Shown piece by piece: positions 31,403-40,400 of a stretch of DNA of 64,000 bases (positions within the stretch are counted from its first letter, which is position 1; each line of letters opens with the position of its first letter). The stretch comes from Microlunatus endophyticus (GTDB lineage Bacteria; Actinomycetota; Actinomycetes; Propionibacteriales; Propionibacteriaceae). Both the position numbers and the translations under genes were made by a program. The notes beneath the pieces are model-generated. The model searched no databases. It was not told the DNA's origin and worked only from the letters and a program-made list of their open reading frames with translations. Where the stretch lies: assembly GCF_014646195.1 (NCBI RefSeq), contig NZ_BMMZ01000007.1:124001-188000 (forward strand). The letters run 5' to 3'.

Positions 31403-33181
31403 TCAGAACGGCGGCGGATTGTCGTCGGCAGGCTTGGGCGCCACGCGAGCAAACGGATCGTTGGATCTGGACGATCCCTGAGCTCCCGACGATCCCTGAG
31501 CTTGCCGAAGGGCGGAGACTGGCGGCGTCCCGGCTTCGGCGACGCGGGTCGCCCAAGCAGGGAAGGGAAATTCCACCGCAAGCGGCACCGGAAGGTCCGG
31601 CTGGGAGACGAACATCGAACCGGGCTTGGCCAGCAGCGCTCGCTGCCGGTGCGTCTGCGGAAGGTAGCCGTACTCGGGCCGGGACGCCTCGGCGGCATCC
31701 AGCCGGCCCGCGACGCGGATGGCGCAGTTGGCAACGATCCGGCGTTCGACCTCGGAGGCCGTCTGCTGCGCGCCGATCAAGATCACGCCGAGCGAGCGGC
31801 CGCGTTCGGCCACGTCGAGCAGGATTTCCTTGATCGGATGCGATCCCTCGCGCGGCGCGTACTTGTTGAGCTCGTCCAGGACGATGAAGGTGAGCGGGTC
31901 GGCCGAGCCGCTGGCCTCCTTGTCGGTGAGCTGACGCCGGAGCGTCACGCCGACGACGAAGCGCTGGGCGCGGTCGGCGAGCGAGTGGATGTCGACGACG
32001 GTGACCTGTGCCTGCGAGGTGCCGACCTGCTGTCGACCGCGAAGATCAAGGTCGCCGCGGATCAGCGGCCCGAGCGGCCGTACCGCCGAATGCAGCCGGC
32101 GAAGGAACGCGTTGACCGAGCCGAGCGCGGTCGATCCAGGGGTCCAGTTGGAACGGGTGTTGTCGTCGGTGAGTTGATCTTGCAGAAGATCGATCAGCGC
32201 CGACCAGGATCGTACGGTCTGGCCCACGATGCTGATCGCGCCGGAGTCACCGACCGGGACGGCTTCGCGCTTGAGCTTGGCTGCTACCTGGCCGATCAGC
32301 AGCGTGTACTGGGCACGATCATCTTCCGGATCGGCGAAGCAGAAGGGAAGTAGCTCGTTCTGGCAGAACTCGTACAGGGTCCAGAACATGGACGAGACTT
32401 CGCCGCCGACCCGACCGGTGACATTGGGGGTGCCGGCCGAATCGCCCGGACGTGGAGGAGCGAAGACGCGCACCGACTTGAAGGGATCGGCCGGAAGCCC
32501 GAGGGTCGCGTACTCGGCGGCCTGATCATCGGTGAGCCGGGTGTTCGGGTAGTCGAGATAGAGCAGGTCCTCGCCCTTGACGCTGTAGACCAACGCCTTG
32601 GTGTTGACCGCCTTGGCGCCGAGGACCTGGGAGGTGAACACCGAGTGCAGCAGGAAGAGTGCGTAGCTGGTCTTAGTCGCGACGCCGGAGATGCCCGAGA
32701 TCGAGATGTGCGCACCCTTGGTGCCGTCGAGAAAGTCGAGGTTGGCGTAGACCGGGCGACCGTCACGGCCGAGGCCGATCGGCAGCTTTCGCTCCATCGA
32801 GTCGAAATAGAGCGCTTCGTCCCGTTCCGCGGCCTCGGCCCGGCGGACGGCAGCTCCCGGTGTCGGCGGGACGTAGATCTCCGGCTCGACCCGGGTGACC
32901 GTGATCTCCGCGGACTCGACGACCTCGCCGGGAAGGAACCCGTCGGCGATCAGGTGCACGTCGGATTCGAACGACGCACCTTCATGACGGGCCTGAACCT
33001 GAGTGACGATGCCGGCGGTGCTGATCGTGCCGCGGCCGGGGAGTTCGCGTTCGGTGATCACGACGTCGTCGAGCTGGAGCCAGTTGCCGGGGACCAGAGA
33101 AGCCCAGAAGGTGAGTGGGCTGGCGGGCTGGGTTCCGAGGACGCGGGCGATGGGCGTGGGGATGGGGGCGTCGTCGGTCAT
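31403..33181 (-). CDS. herA: HerA-like DNA translocase (DUF87/FtsK-HerA superfamily), 592 aa
   Basis: An N-terminal beta-barrel (HAS-barrel-like, residues ~15-100) precedes the ATPase. The P-loop reads GISGVATKTS (163-172), where the usual GxxxxGK(S/T) has Thr before the Lys. Walker B is FIVLDELNKYAP (~436), followed by HPIKEILLDVAERGRSLGVILIGAQQTASEVERR and the arginine-finger region IVANCAIRVAGR. HerA forms a hexameric ring that feeds DNA to NurA. It is the first gene of the operon. Residues ~556-568 (SALRQAQGSSGAQGSS) are encoded by a copy of the window's short interspersed repeat, in frame near the C-terminus. Confidence 0.82.
   Translation of the reverse strand: MTDDAPIPTPIARVLGTQPASPLTFWASLVPGNWLQLDDVVITERELPGRGTISTAGIVTQVQARHEGASFESDVHLIADGFLPGEVVESAEITVTRVEPEIYVPPTPGAAVRRAEAAERDEALYFDSMERKLPIGLGRDGRPVYANLDFLDGTKGAHISISGISGVATKTSYALFLLHSVFTSQVLGAKAVNTKALVYSVKGEDLLYLDYPNTRLTDDQAAEYATLGLPADPFKSVRVFAPPRPGDSAGTPNVTGRVGGEVSSMFWTLYEFCQNELLPFCFADPEDDRAQYTLLIGQVAAKLKREAVPVGDSGAISIVGQTVRSWSALIDLLQDQLTDDNTRSNWTPGSTALGSVNAFLRRLHSAVRPLGPLIRGDLDLRGRQQVGTSQAQVTVVDIHSLADRAQRFVVGVTLRRQLTDKEASGSADPLTFIVLDELNKYAPREGSHPIKEILLDVAERGRSLGVILIGAQQTASEVERRIVANCAIRVAGRLDAAEASRPEYGYLPQTHRQRALLAKPGSMFVSQPDLPVPLAVEFPFPAWATRVAEAGTPPVSALRQAQGSSGAQGSSRSNDPFARVAPKPADDNPPPF
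31476..31512. repeat. Two short interspersed repeat copies inside the herA-like gene
   Basis: CCCTGAGCTC (31476-31485, partial) and CCCTGAGCTTGCCGAAGGG (31494-31512) match the GAGCTTGTCGAAGG-type repeat, with GCC in place of GTC. They are read through in frame and add a Gln/Gly/Ser-rich patch to the C-terminal tail. Confidence 0.65.
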
Positions 33182-33373
33182 GTGCTCAATCTAGGAGATG
33201 ACGCTCTGGTCCGTGGTGAAGGCGTGACATCAGTTTGACTGATCCAACCATGTGTGGCCCCGCTTTGATAGATGAGCTAATTGCGCAACTCGCCACACGA
33301 CCATCCCATTATCTGGTAGCTCTACTTCAGAGCGTAGCGATCGACAGGTGACCGATATGAGGGAGACGTTGTT

Positions 33374-34477
33374 GTGGCGAAGCAGCAATCGCGGGCGGTG
33401 TTCAGATTGTGGTCACACGGCAGCTGGCCACAGGTCGATGTAGTGGGCGAATCTCATTACCGGGACTCGCTGCGTTCGCTGTTTCCGGCGAAGCTCCCTG
33501 CCGGCGGCGGATCCCAGTCGATCGACACCACCGCGATCCTGCTCCCAGAGCCGAGCAACAAGCATGATCCGAATGCAGTGATGGTGCTGGTGCAGGGCAA
33601 GCAGGTTGGATACCTGGCCAGGGACGATGCTGCCAGGTATGCACCGATCTTGAACCAGTTGATCGAGGCAAACCTGCAGCCCGAGACCGTCTGTAACGTG
33701 TGGGGGCACGAATACGACGACTATGTCGGCACGGATCGGCGTGGTCGAAGTGTCTACAAGACTGAGTTCAGCGCCGGAGTCCGGGTCGTCCTCGAGGAGC
33801 CGCATCTCTGCTTGCCCACGAACCCGCCGCCGACGGCGCCCTTCGTCATGCTGCCGTTTGGCGGCGCGGTCCAGGTCACTGGCGAGGAGAACCACCTGGA
33901 CGCGATCACTCCTGTCTTGCGCCCAGAGGGACAGAGCTGGGCTTACGTCACGCTGCATCCGCTGACAGAGCAGCTGACTCGATCCAGCCGTGAAGTGTTG
34001 GAGATTCGCATCGACGACTGCCGGATCGGACAGTTGACGCCGAAGATGAGCGGGGATTTTCTGCCAGCGGTGCGACTCCTCGAGAGCCTCGGCTACCAGG
34101 CTGCGGCCCAGGCTCTGGTGACGGGGAATCGGCTCAAGGCCGAGGTGACAATCTATGCGGAACGTGCACACCAACTCAGTGCTGACTGGCCGAATGTGGA
34201 ACCGGTTACCGATCTCCCGATCACGAGTCCCGACGGTGGCTTCGCGACCGGCGCCGCAGAAGGCGGCCCCGCCGCTCCAATTGCCGACGCTCACGCGCGG
34301 CAGCACCAGCCCGTGCCGCCGAGACCAACGCGAATCCGTTTCAATCCCCCTCCTGGGTGGCCTGCAGCGACGCCCGGTGCCGAGCCGCCACCCGGATGGA
34401 TGCCGCCAGCCGAATGGCCGATTGCGCCACAAGGATGGGACTTCTGGGTGGTGGATTTCGAGCTGGAGACTCGGTAG
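33374..34477 (+). CDS. HIRAN-domain protein with C-terminal Trp/Pro/Gly motif, 367 aa
   Basis: The N-terminal third is a HIRAN domain: QVDVVGESHYRDSLRSLF, LLPEPSNKHDPNAVMVLVQG, QVGYLARDDAARYAPIL. HIRAN domains bind DNA ends or damaged DNA in repair helicases such as HLTF. A second related block, SWAYVTLHPL ... VLEIRIDDCRIGQLTP, follows at ~195-240. The last ~40 residues are PPPGWPAATPG, PPPGWMPP and APQGWDFW, a motif also present in the next gene's product. No catalytic domain is seen. The start is GTG 33374 with GGGAGA upstream. It is divergent from the herA-sbcCD-nurA operon and may belong functionally to that repair or defence region. Confidence 0.72.
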   Translation: MAKQQSRAVFRLWSHGSWPQVDVVGESHYRDSLRSLFPAKLPAGGGSQSIDTTAILLPEPSNKHDPNAVMVLVQGKQVGYLARDDAARYAPILNQLIEANLQPETVCNVWGHEYDDYVGTDRRGRSVYKTEFSAGVRVVLEEPHLCLPTNPPPTAPFVMLPFGGAVQVTGEENHLDAITPVLRPEGQSWAYVTLHPLTEQLTRSSREVLEIRIDDCRIGQLTPKMSGDFLPAVRLLESLGYQAAAQALVTGNRLKAEVTIYAERAHQLSADWPNVEPVTDLPITSPDGGFATGAAEGGPAAPIADAHARQHQPVPPRPTRIRFNPPPGWPAATPGAEPPPGWMPPAEWPIAPQGWDFWVVDFELETR

Positions 34478-34682
34478 GCGGGGTGAAGGCTGACGAGCAC
34501 ACTGCGAGTGGCTCGCTTACGTGCCGCCCGGCAGTCGGGTCCACACAATGTCGCGCGAGGGCTTGATCTCATCCGTCTGTCGACCGAATCTGGCAGTTCC
34601 GCCACATAGGCCGACCAAGCATCGTACGATTCTCAACTGCGTGAAAGTGGTGCTGGCAACTGATGGATGATGGCGGAGCGTA

Positions 34683-35264
34683 ATGTTCCATGTTTGGCAC
34701 GGGCCGCCGGGATGGCCCGACTTTGGTGCCGGCTTCGCGCCACCAGTTGACTTCCGTCCTGACTGGCAGAATTGGACGCCGATCCAGGGTTGGTCCGTCT
34801 GGTGGAGACCGGACGATGCTTCGGAACTCGTCGACCTCATTGGGTCTTTCGAGCCCATGCCGTCGATGCCGAAGCAACCGGAGTTCGAGACGGCACCACC
34901 AATCTGGGTCGCGCCGCCGGGATGGCCCGTTGCGCCCGATGGCTGGGTGCCGCCGATGGGCTGGAGCCCTCCCCGCGACTGGCCGCCGGCGCCTTCGGGG
35001 TGGCAGTTCTGGCAGCCGGATCACACCATCAACGCGAATCGCTTTCGCGAGTGGAAGGCTCGGCAGACCTCGGTAGTGAGGACTCGGATCGCCACGCCCG
35101 CAGGTGCCTGGTTCTGGGTCAACGAAGTTGAGACTCAACTGATGATCATCCGGGCCCGACACCAAGCGTGGATCGGCCGCTGGGCACTATTGCAAGCGTT
35201 ATGGGCGGAGACCCCTGCGCGGAAGAGCGTGCCACTCTCGCCGCGTGCTTCAATGAGGCGCTAA
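34683..35264 (+). CDS. Trp/Pro/Gly-rich protein (PPGWP motif), 193 aa
   Basis: The first ~120 residues are built from PPGWP-type units: HGPPGWPDFGAGF, APPGWPVAPDGWVPPMGW and APSGWQFWQPD. The same PPGWP ... GWxFW arrangement ends the upstream HIRAN protein. The rest is helical with NANRFREWKARQTSV and NEVETQLMIIRARHQAW. Such Trp/Pro repeats occur in actinobacterial proteins attached to nuclease-like domains; their binding partner is unknown. The 3' end overlaps the Mrr-like gene by up to 97 bases in another frame, which suggests that the two may once have been a single longer gene. Confidence 0.55.
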   Translation: MFHVWHGPPGWPDFGAGFAPPVDFRPDWQNWTPIQGWSVWWRPDDASELVDLIGSFEPMPSMPKQPEFETAPPIWVAPPGWPVAPDGWVPPMGWSPPRDWPPAPSGWQFWQPDHTINANRFREWKARQTSVVRTRIATPAGAWFWVNEVETQLMIIRARHQAWIGRWALLQALWAETPARKSVPLSPRASMRR

Positions 35265-35941
35265 CCGTCGGAACCAGGCTCAGGGACTTGTTGCTTGTCG
35301 CTGCGCAAGGGGCGGATCCTGACGTCCCCGGTGTGCCAGACACGGCGGAGCGCTTCGACGCGCTCCAGACGAGATACGGCGACGTGTCCAAGGATCTGAC
35401 GTTGTCGCAAGTCCGGTCGCTGTCGGACCGCGCTGCTGAGCTCTTGCGGACCACCGGGCGACCACTGGTCGGAGCCCGACAGGCACTGAGTGCTGTCAAG
35501 GATGAAGTGCGCCTGCGGGGCGAGTGGCTTACGACCTATCTATGGGCTGATGAGGACGACGACAGTGCCGATTGGCCGGAGGCCCGGCATCAGGCTGCGC
35601 TCTACATGATCAGCCGCCTCCGGCTTTCTGGCGTCGACATCGTCAAAGCTCGGGATGGGCACGTCGACGTTTACGCACGCGGTGCGGTTGCCCGGGTCAA
35701 GTATCTGCAGCGACCTTTGGGAGTCGTCGACCTGCTTCAGATGAGCATGGCCCTTGGCGAAGCGCGGATGCTGTTGGTCTTCTCCCGAGGCGGGTTCGAC
35801 TCCGAGGTGCTGGACCACGCAGGGCAGGACAAGATCGCACTTTTCTCGATTCATCTGCCGGACGACATCCAGCCAGCGAATCAGGTCGCACGCCGATTGG
35901 TCGGCGGAGCCTCAGCCTCGGTCTTGCTGAGCTCAGGCTAG
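35168..35941 (+). CDS. Mrr-like restriction endonuclease-fold protein, 257 aa
   Basis: The C-terminal ~110 residues match the Mrr_cat/REase-like fold. RLRLSGVDIVKARDGHVDVYARGAVARVKYLQRP holds an Asp and the V-K core of a PD-(D/E)xK site, with Val where many members have Glu or Gln before the Lys. LLVFSRGGFDSEVLDHA and IALFSIHLPDDIQPANQVA are the following strands. Mrr-like proteins cut modified or foreign DNA. The N-terminal half is helical (NEALTVGTRLRDLL and VRSLSDRAAELL). The start could be GTG 35168 or ATG 35201; both lie inside the preceding gene, so a frameshift joining the two is possible. Confidence 0.65.
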   Translation: MDRPLGTIASVMGGDPCAEERATLAACFNEALTVGTRLRDLLLVAAQGADPDVPGVPDTAERFDALQTRYGDVSKDLTLSQVRSLSDRAAELLRTTGRPLVGARQALSAVKDEVRLRGEWLTTYLWADEDDDSADWPEARHQAALYMISRLRLSGVDIVKARDGHVDVYARGAVARVKYLQRPLGVVDLLQMSMALGEARMLLVFSRGGFDSEVLDHAGQDKIALFSIHLPDDIQPANQVARRLVGGASASVLLSSG

Positions 35942-35990
35942 AACTTGAAGGATTGCGTAGGGCTCCCGGGCTGAGACTTGATGCTCTCCA

Positions 35991-36378
35991 TCACCCGAAG
36001 TTCTGGTGCTCAGTGATCCAACGGGTCAGCCGAGGGGCAACCCAAGAGCTGTAGATGCCGATCGTGATGATGCACAGCAGGAACCACTTGATCCAGCTCC
36101 CGAAGAGCCCGATGCCAGTACCCGTGAATTGGACGCGTCGCCCGAAGACCAGCGTGTGCTGGGACTTCCACCGGTGCCGCATGCAAAACGGCCCAGGGAT
36201 AGGCGATCCCGAGCGTGAAGAACGTGAGGATCGCGGCCAGGATGCTGATACCCAGGTACGCCCCCGCGCCGCCGTCGAATCTGAAAGGCTTCGCGTACGG
36301 GTCGAATCCCAGTAGCGCTCCAAGTGCGGGCTGGTTGAATACGACTGGATAGCCCGGTGGGGGCTGGTTCGGTTGCAT
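35991..36378 (-). pseudogene. DUF898-like membrane protein broken by a +1 frameshift
   Basis: From ATG 36378 the frame reads PPPGYPVVFNQPALG, then FRFDGGAGAYLGISILAAIL and LGIAYPWAV, then loses sense. The sense continues in the next frame as CMRHRWKSQHTLVFGRRVQF, GIGLFGSWIKWFLLCIITIGIY and WITEHQNFG with a stop at 35991. These are the repeated FxGxxxxxxG / transmembrane / YPW...R...KW blocks of DUF898-type proteins. Removing one base from the AAAA run at 36185-36188 restores a continuous protein. It is either a real pseudogene, a homopolymer sequencing error, or a programmed shift. Confidence 0.7.
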
Positions 36379-36785
36379 AGCCGTCTATTCCTTCTGCTCA
36401 TCGAGAGCGAGCAGGAGCACCCGACGGTCACCGCCACATCCGAGCAGACCGTAACGGCAACCCGGACCGTGACAGCCAAGCCGAAGCCTGCTCCGACGAA
36501 GACGGTCACCGTCACGGCGAACCGAAGGCCCAGCATGACCATGGCGATGGTGGGTCCGGCGGCACGATCGGCGATGGGACCTACGGGGTCGGTGACGAGA
36601 TCAAAACCGGGAACTACAAGTCGTCCGGAGGCGCGGGTGATCTCTGTTATGCCGACACGGAGACCGAGTCGGGCGACATCCTTGATCAACAGGTGTCCCA
36701 GGGCGCGCCCGTGGTGATCCGAATCACTTCCCAGGCGTACACATTCGAGTCCGATGGCTGCGGCACCTGGCATCGGATCGGCTGA
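36373..36785 (+). pseudogene. Secreted protein remnant, N- and C-terminal parts in different frames
   Basis: The 5' part (from 36373) encodes a Thr/Val/Pro linker, HPTVTATSEQTVTATRTVTA and PAPTKTVTVTA. The 3' part, in another frame, encodes GDGTYGVGDEIKTGNYKSSG, AGDLCYADTETESGD and SDGCGTWHRIG with TGA at 36783-36785. The latter is a familiar C-terminal module of actinobacterial secreted or membrane-anchored proteins (GTYxVGxxIxxGxYxS ... CGxW, with two Cys). The shift lies around 36500-36520. No signal peptide or transmembrane helix remains upstream, so the gene appears 5'-truncated and frameshifted. Confidence 0.6.
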
Positions 36786-36791
36786 CCGCCC

Positions 36792-37286
36792 ATGAACACC
36801 CCCGATCATGGTCATGGCGTTCCGGTCCTTGTGGTGAAGGCAGCGAACGACACGTTCAGCCGGCCGTCCGGTAGGACGAAACCGGGCGGCCGGCAGCCTC
36901 TCGTGCCGCTGATCGCTCAGGCAGAGGCGATGGGCCTGGATGTGGTCCCCGTCGTCGGGCCCAACTGCTCCGACGCGTACATCGCGGCTGTCGCAGCGGT
37001 CGTTCGCCGGCGCTCCGGCGAGTTCTACCTCCGACTGCCGGAGGCCGCCTGGCCGGACGTCTCCGGGCCGCAAACATTTGGCCGACTACTCCAGCGCGTG
37101 GGCACGTCAACCTCGAACGCCCATCTCATCCTTGACATTCAGGGCGAGCAGGGCCCCGCCGGAATGGCTCGGGTGACCGCACGGCTGCGATCAATTTGGG
37201 CGCTGGGAAACTGGCGATCGGTCACGCTGACGGGGGCCGGGATGCCCGATGTGTCCAGAGTTCGAAATGACCAGCCGACTTTGTGA
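36792..37286 (+). CDS. Possible truncated Beta-family protein, 164 aa
   Basis: The protein begins VPVLVVKAANDTFSRP, continues LVPLIAQAEAMGLDVVPVVGP and HLILDIQGEQGP, and ends abruptly after VTLTGAGMPDVSRV. The strand-helix pattern resembles the first half of the phage T4 Beta-protein family (PF14350), whose members are usually about twice this length and occur in prophage and defence loci. I cannot see the second half in any frame downstream, so it looks truncated. The similarity is judged by eye and is weak. Confidence 0.35.
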   Translation: MNTPDHGHGVPVLVVKAANDTFSRPSGRTKPGGRQPLVPLIAQAEAMGLDVVPVVGPNCSDAYIAAVAAVVRRRSGEFYLRLPEAAWPDVSGPQTFGRLLQRVGTSTSNAHLILDIQGEQGPAGMARVTARLRSIWALGNWRSVTLTGAGMPDVSRVRNDQPTL

Positions 37287-37411
37287 GTTTTCTCCACGGC
37301 GTCAGCGCCGGGTGATAAGACCAATACGGCATCCATGCGGATACGGCACGGACGCCGTGACAGGCGGGTGCGCAGCAGAGAGCCAGAAATGGCAATGAAG
37401 GGATAGCGGGC

Positions 37412-40400
37412 GTGGATCTCACGGCTAAGGAACGCCAGGGCAGAGGGCTTGACGCGCTTGCAGCGGCCCTGCGTCCGTACATTGAGGCCCGCATGGCCGC
37501 GGCGATCGAGGGCCACAACTGGGTCGCGCTCTACGAGGCGAAGGAATCCGATCGACGAGGCCGCCCCTTTAAGCTCAATCTGGCTGACCCCCGGCTGCTG
37601 ATGCAGATGATCCGGTACGAGCGGGTGGCCTTCACCGACATCGATGCGTCCCAGCGCGCATGGCTCGAGGAGCTGATCCAGGCCGCGAACAGGGCTGCCC
37701 ACACCACCGAGATCAGCCAGCGGCAAGCGGACCGTGCCCTCGACACCGTGATGCTGCTGGCCGAGTCGCTCCAGCTCGATGTCCCGATCCTGGTGGACCT
37801 GCGCCTGGCCGACGAGCCCGTCCGGCAGCCGGAGGAGCCTGTGACGGTGCCCCGACGCGCGGTCGTCGACGAACCGGCTGACGGCGGCGATGCGGAGCAG
37901 GTCGAGGGAGTACCGACTCCACCTGAGGCGGCAGAGCCGTTCCCGGTCGAGACGCCTCGCGGTACTCGGGCGCTGACCGCTCTGGTCGATGGTGCCCGGA
38001 TCACCGTTCTGTACCAGGAGGCGGTGAACCTCGCGCTGACCCACAACAACGTCTCACCCATCCGGTCGATCGAGATCTTCAACCCGGGAGATCACGATCT
38101 TCAGCTGGACGCCTTGGAGATCGCCATCGATCCACCGGTGACCGCTGTTGACCTTGCCCTGGGCGTGCCGTTGGCTCTCGAGGGCGTCGTGGTCGGTCCC
38201 GATCAGACCTACATCGCCCAGGGGACCGAGCTGGCGATGCGTCTGAGTCCGTCAGTGTTCCTCGCACTCGACGAAGCGGTTACCACAACCATCAGGCTCA
38301 CGGTGACTGCCAACGAGGCCGACTACGTCGCTACGGGTCCGATCCGGCTGCTGACAGCCGAGGAGTGGTGGGCTACCGCAGTTCCCGAGTCGCTAGCCGC
38401 CTTCGTACGGCCCAACGACCCGGCGATCCAGGACCTGCTCAAAGAGGCGAGCAGGATCCTCGGTGAGCGGACCAATTCGTCGTCCCTGGAGGGATATCAG
38501 GCCGGCCCCGGCCGAGTCCAGGAGATGGCCGGGGCGATCTACGATGCACTCGCTGCACGACGGATCACCTACATCGAGCCGCCCGCGTCCTTCGAGGGAA
38601 CCGGCCAACGGATCCGCACCCATGCGCAGGTTCTCCAGGACGGCCTGGGCACCTGCTTGGACCTGGCCTGCACGTACGCTGCGGCGCTTGAGCAGGCCGG
38701 CATCCACCCAGTGCTCGCCGTCTTCGACGGGCACGCCTTCACGGGCTACCTGACCGAAGAAGATCAACTTCCGTCGGTCGTCATCCACGACGAGCCCACG
38801 GTGATCACGATTGTCGACTCCGACTTCTTCGACGCCGTGGAGACGACGGCCGTCTGCCAGCCTGGTGTCTCGTTCGATCAGGCCAGGGACAACACCACCC
38901 ACTGGTGGTCCGCTGATCTTGGAAAGCTCCGGATGCTGCTCGACGTGCACGCCGCGCACCACCGGGTCCGTCCGTTGCCGACCATCCGGCTGGAAGGCGA
39001 CACCCGGATCATCGAGGTCGTGCGGGATGCCACCTGGCAGCCCTCCAACCGCACCCCGGCCCGTACGGAGCCGAGAACCCGCGTCGAGCCGGCCCTCCGG
39101 GACACGCCGCCCCGCGTGCAACGCTGGGAGCGCGCCTTGCTGGACATGTCGTACGCGAACCCGCTGCTCCGCCGGAAGAACGCCTCCACCATCGGAATTC
39201 ACATTCCGAACGGAACGCTCGGGATGTTCGAGGACAAGATCGCCGACGGCACCTCGCTCCGCCTGGTCGCCCACGACGAGATCGAGAAGATCCACCGCGC
39301 CCAAGGCGCTCGTACTGCTGCCGACATCGAGCCCGAGGCCATTCGAACGATCTTGGAGCAGGAGGGCAGGCTCTTTGTCGCTGTCCCCGAACGTGAGTAT
39401 CAACGGCGTTTGAAGTCCTTGGCGCGGCGATCGAAGACTGCCGTCGAGGAGACGGGGTCGGACAACCTCTATCTGACTTTGGGAGCGCTGGAGTGGACGG
39501 ACGGCGGGCGGAAAGGATCCGCGCCACTGTTTCTCGTCCCGATCAAGCTGACCGGCGGCCGAGGTGTCGTGCCCTTCTCCATCGAGATCGACGACTCGCG
39601 GGAGCGCGTACCGAACTACTGCTTGATCGAGAAGCTCAAAGTGTCGTACGGCCTCGACATCCCGGAGTTGGAGATTCCCGAGACGGACGAGTCCGGGATC
39701 GATGTCGCCGGAGCACTCGGTGCGATCCGCACGGCGATCCTGCGTGCCCGCAACACTGTCGGCTTCCACGTCGAGGAAACCGCCTATCTCGCACTGCTTC
39801 AATTCTCCACGCTTGAGATGTGGCAGGATCTGCGCACGAACTGGCGCGAATTCATCAAGCGCCCAGCCGTGAAGCATCTGGTCGAGAATCCGGGCGGCAC
39901 GTTCCAGGACGGAATCGCGGTTCCCGACCCACAGCCACAGGACGAGGCGAGGACCTTCCTTCCGATCCCGGCCGATGGTTCCCAGATCGACGCCGTGCGC
40001 TGGGCCGCTGCCGGCAAGACATTCATCCTCGAGGGACCGCCCGGCACCGGCAAGTCGCAGACGATCACCAACCTGATCGCTAACTCGATGGCCATGGGCA
40101 AGAAGGTGCTCTTCGTCGCCGAGAAGTCGGCCGCCTTGGATGTCGTACGGCGACGGCTGGACTCCGTAGGCCTCGGGGTTTTCAGCCTCGATGTGCATGG
40201 ACGGACGCAGACCGTGGCTGCGGTGCGTGATCAACTCAGAGCCGCGCTTGACGAACACGCAGCGTCGGAGACCGGCTGGGAGCCGCTGCAGTCGTCGTAC
40301 GCGACGGCGACAGAAAGCCTGGCCCGCTATCCCGTGCAGCTCCACCAGCCAGGGCCGGTCGGGCTCTCCGCATGGGATGCCCGGCAACTCATGCTCGAGC

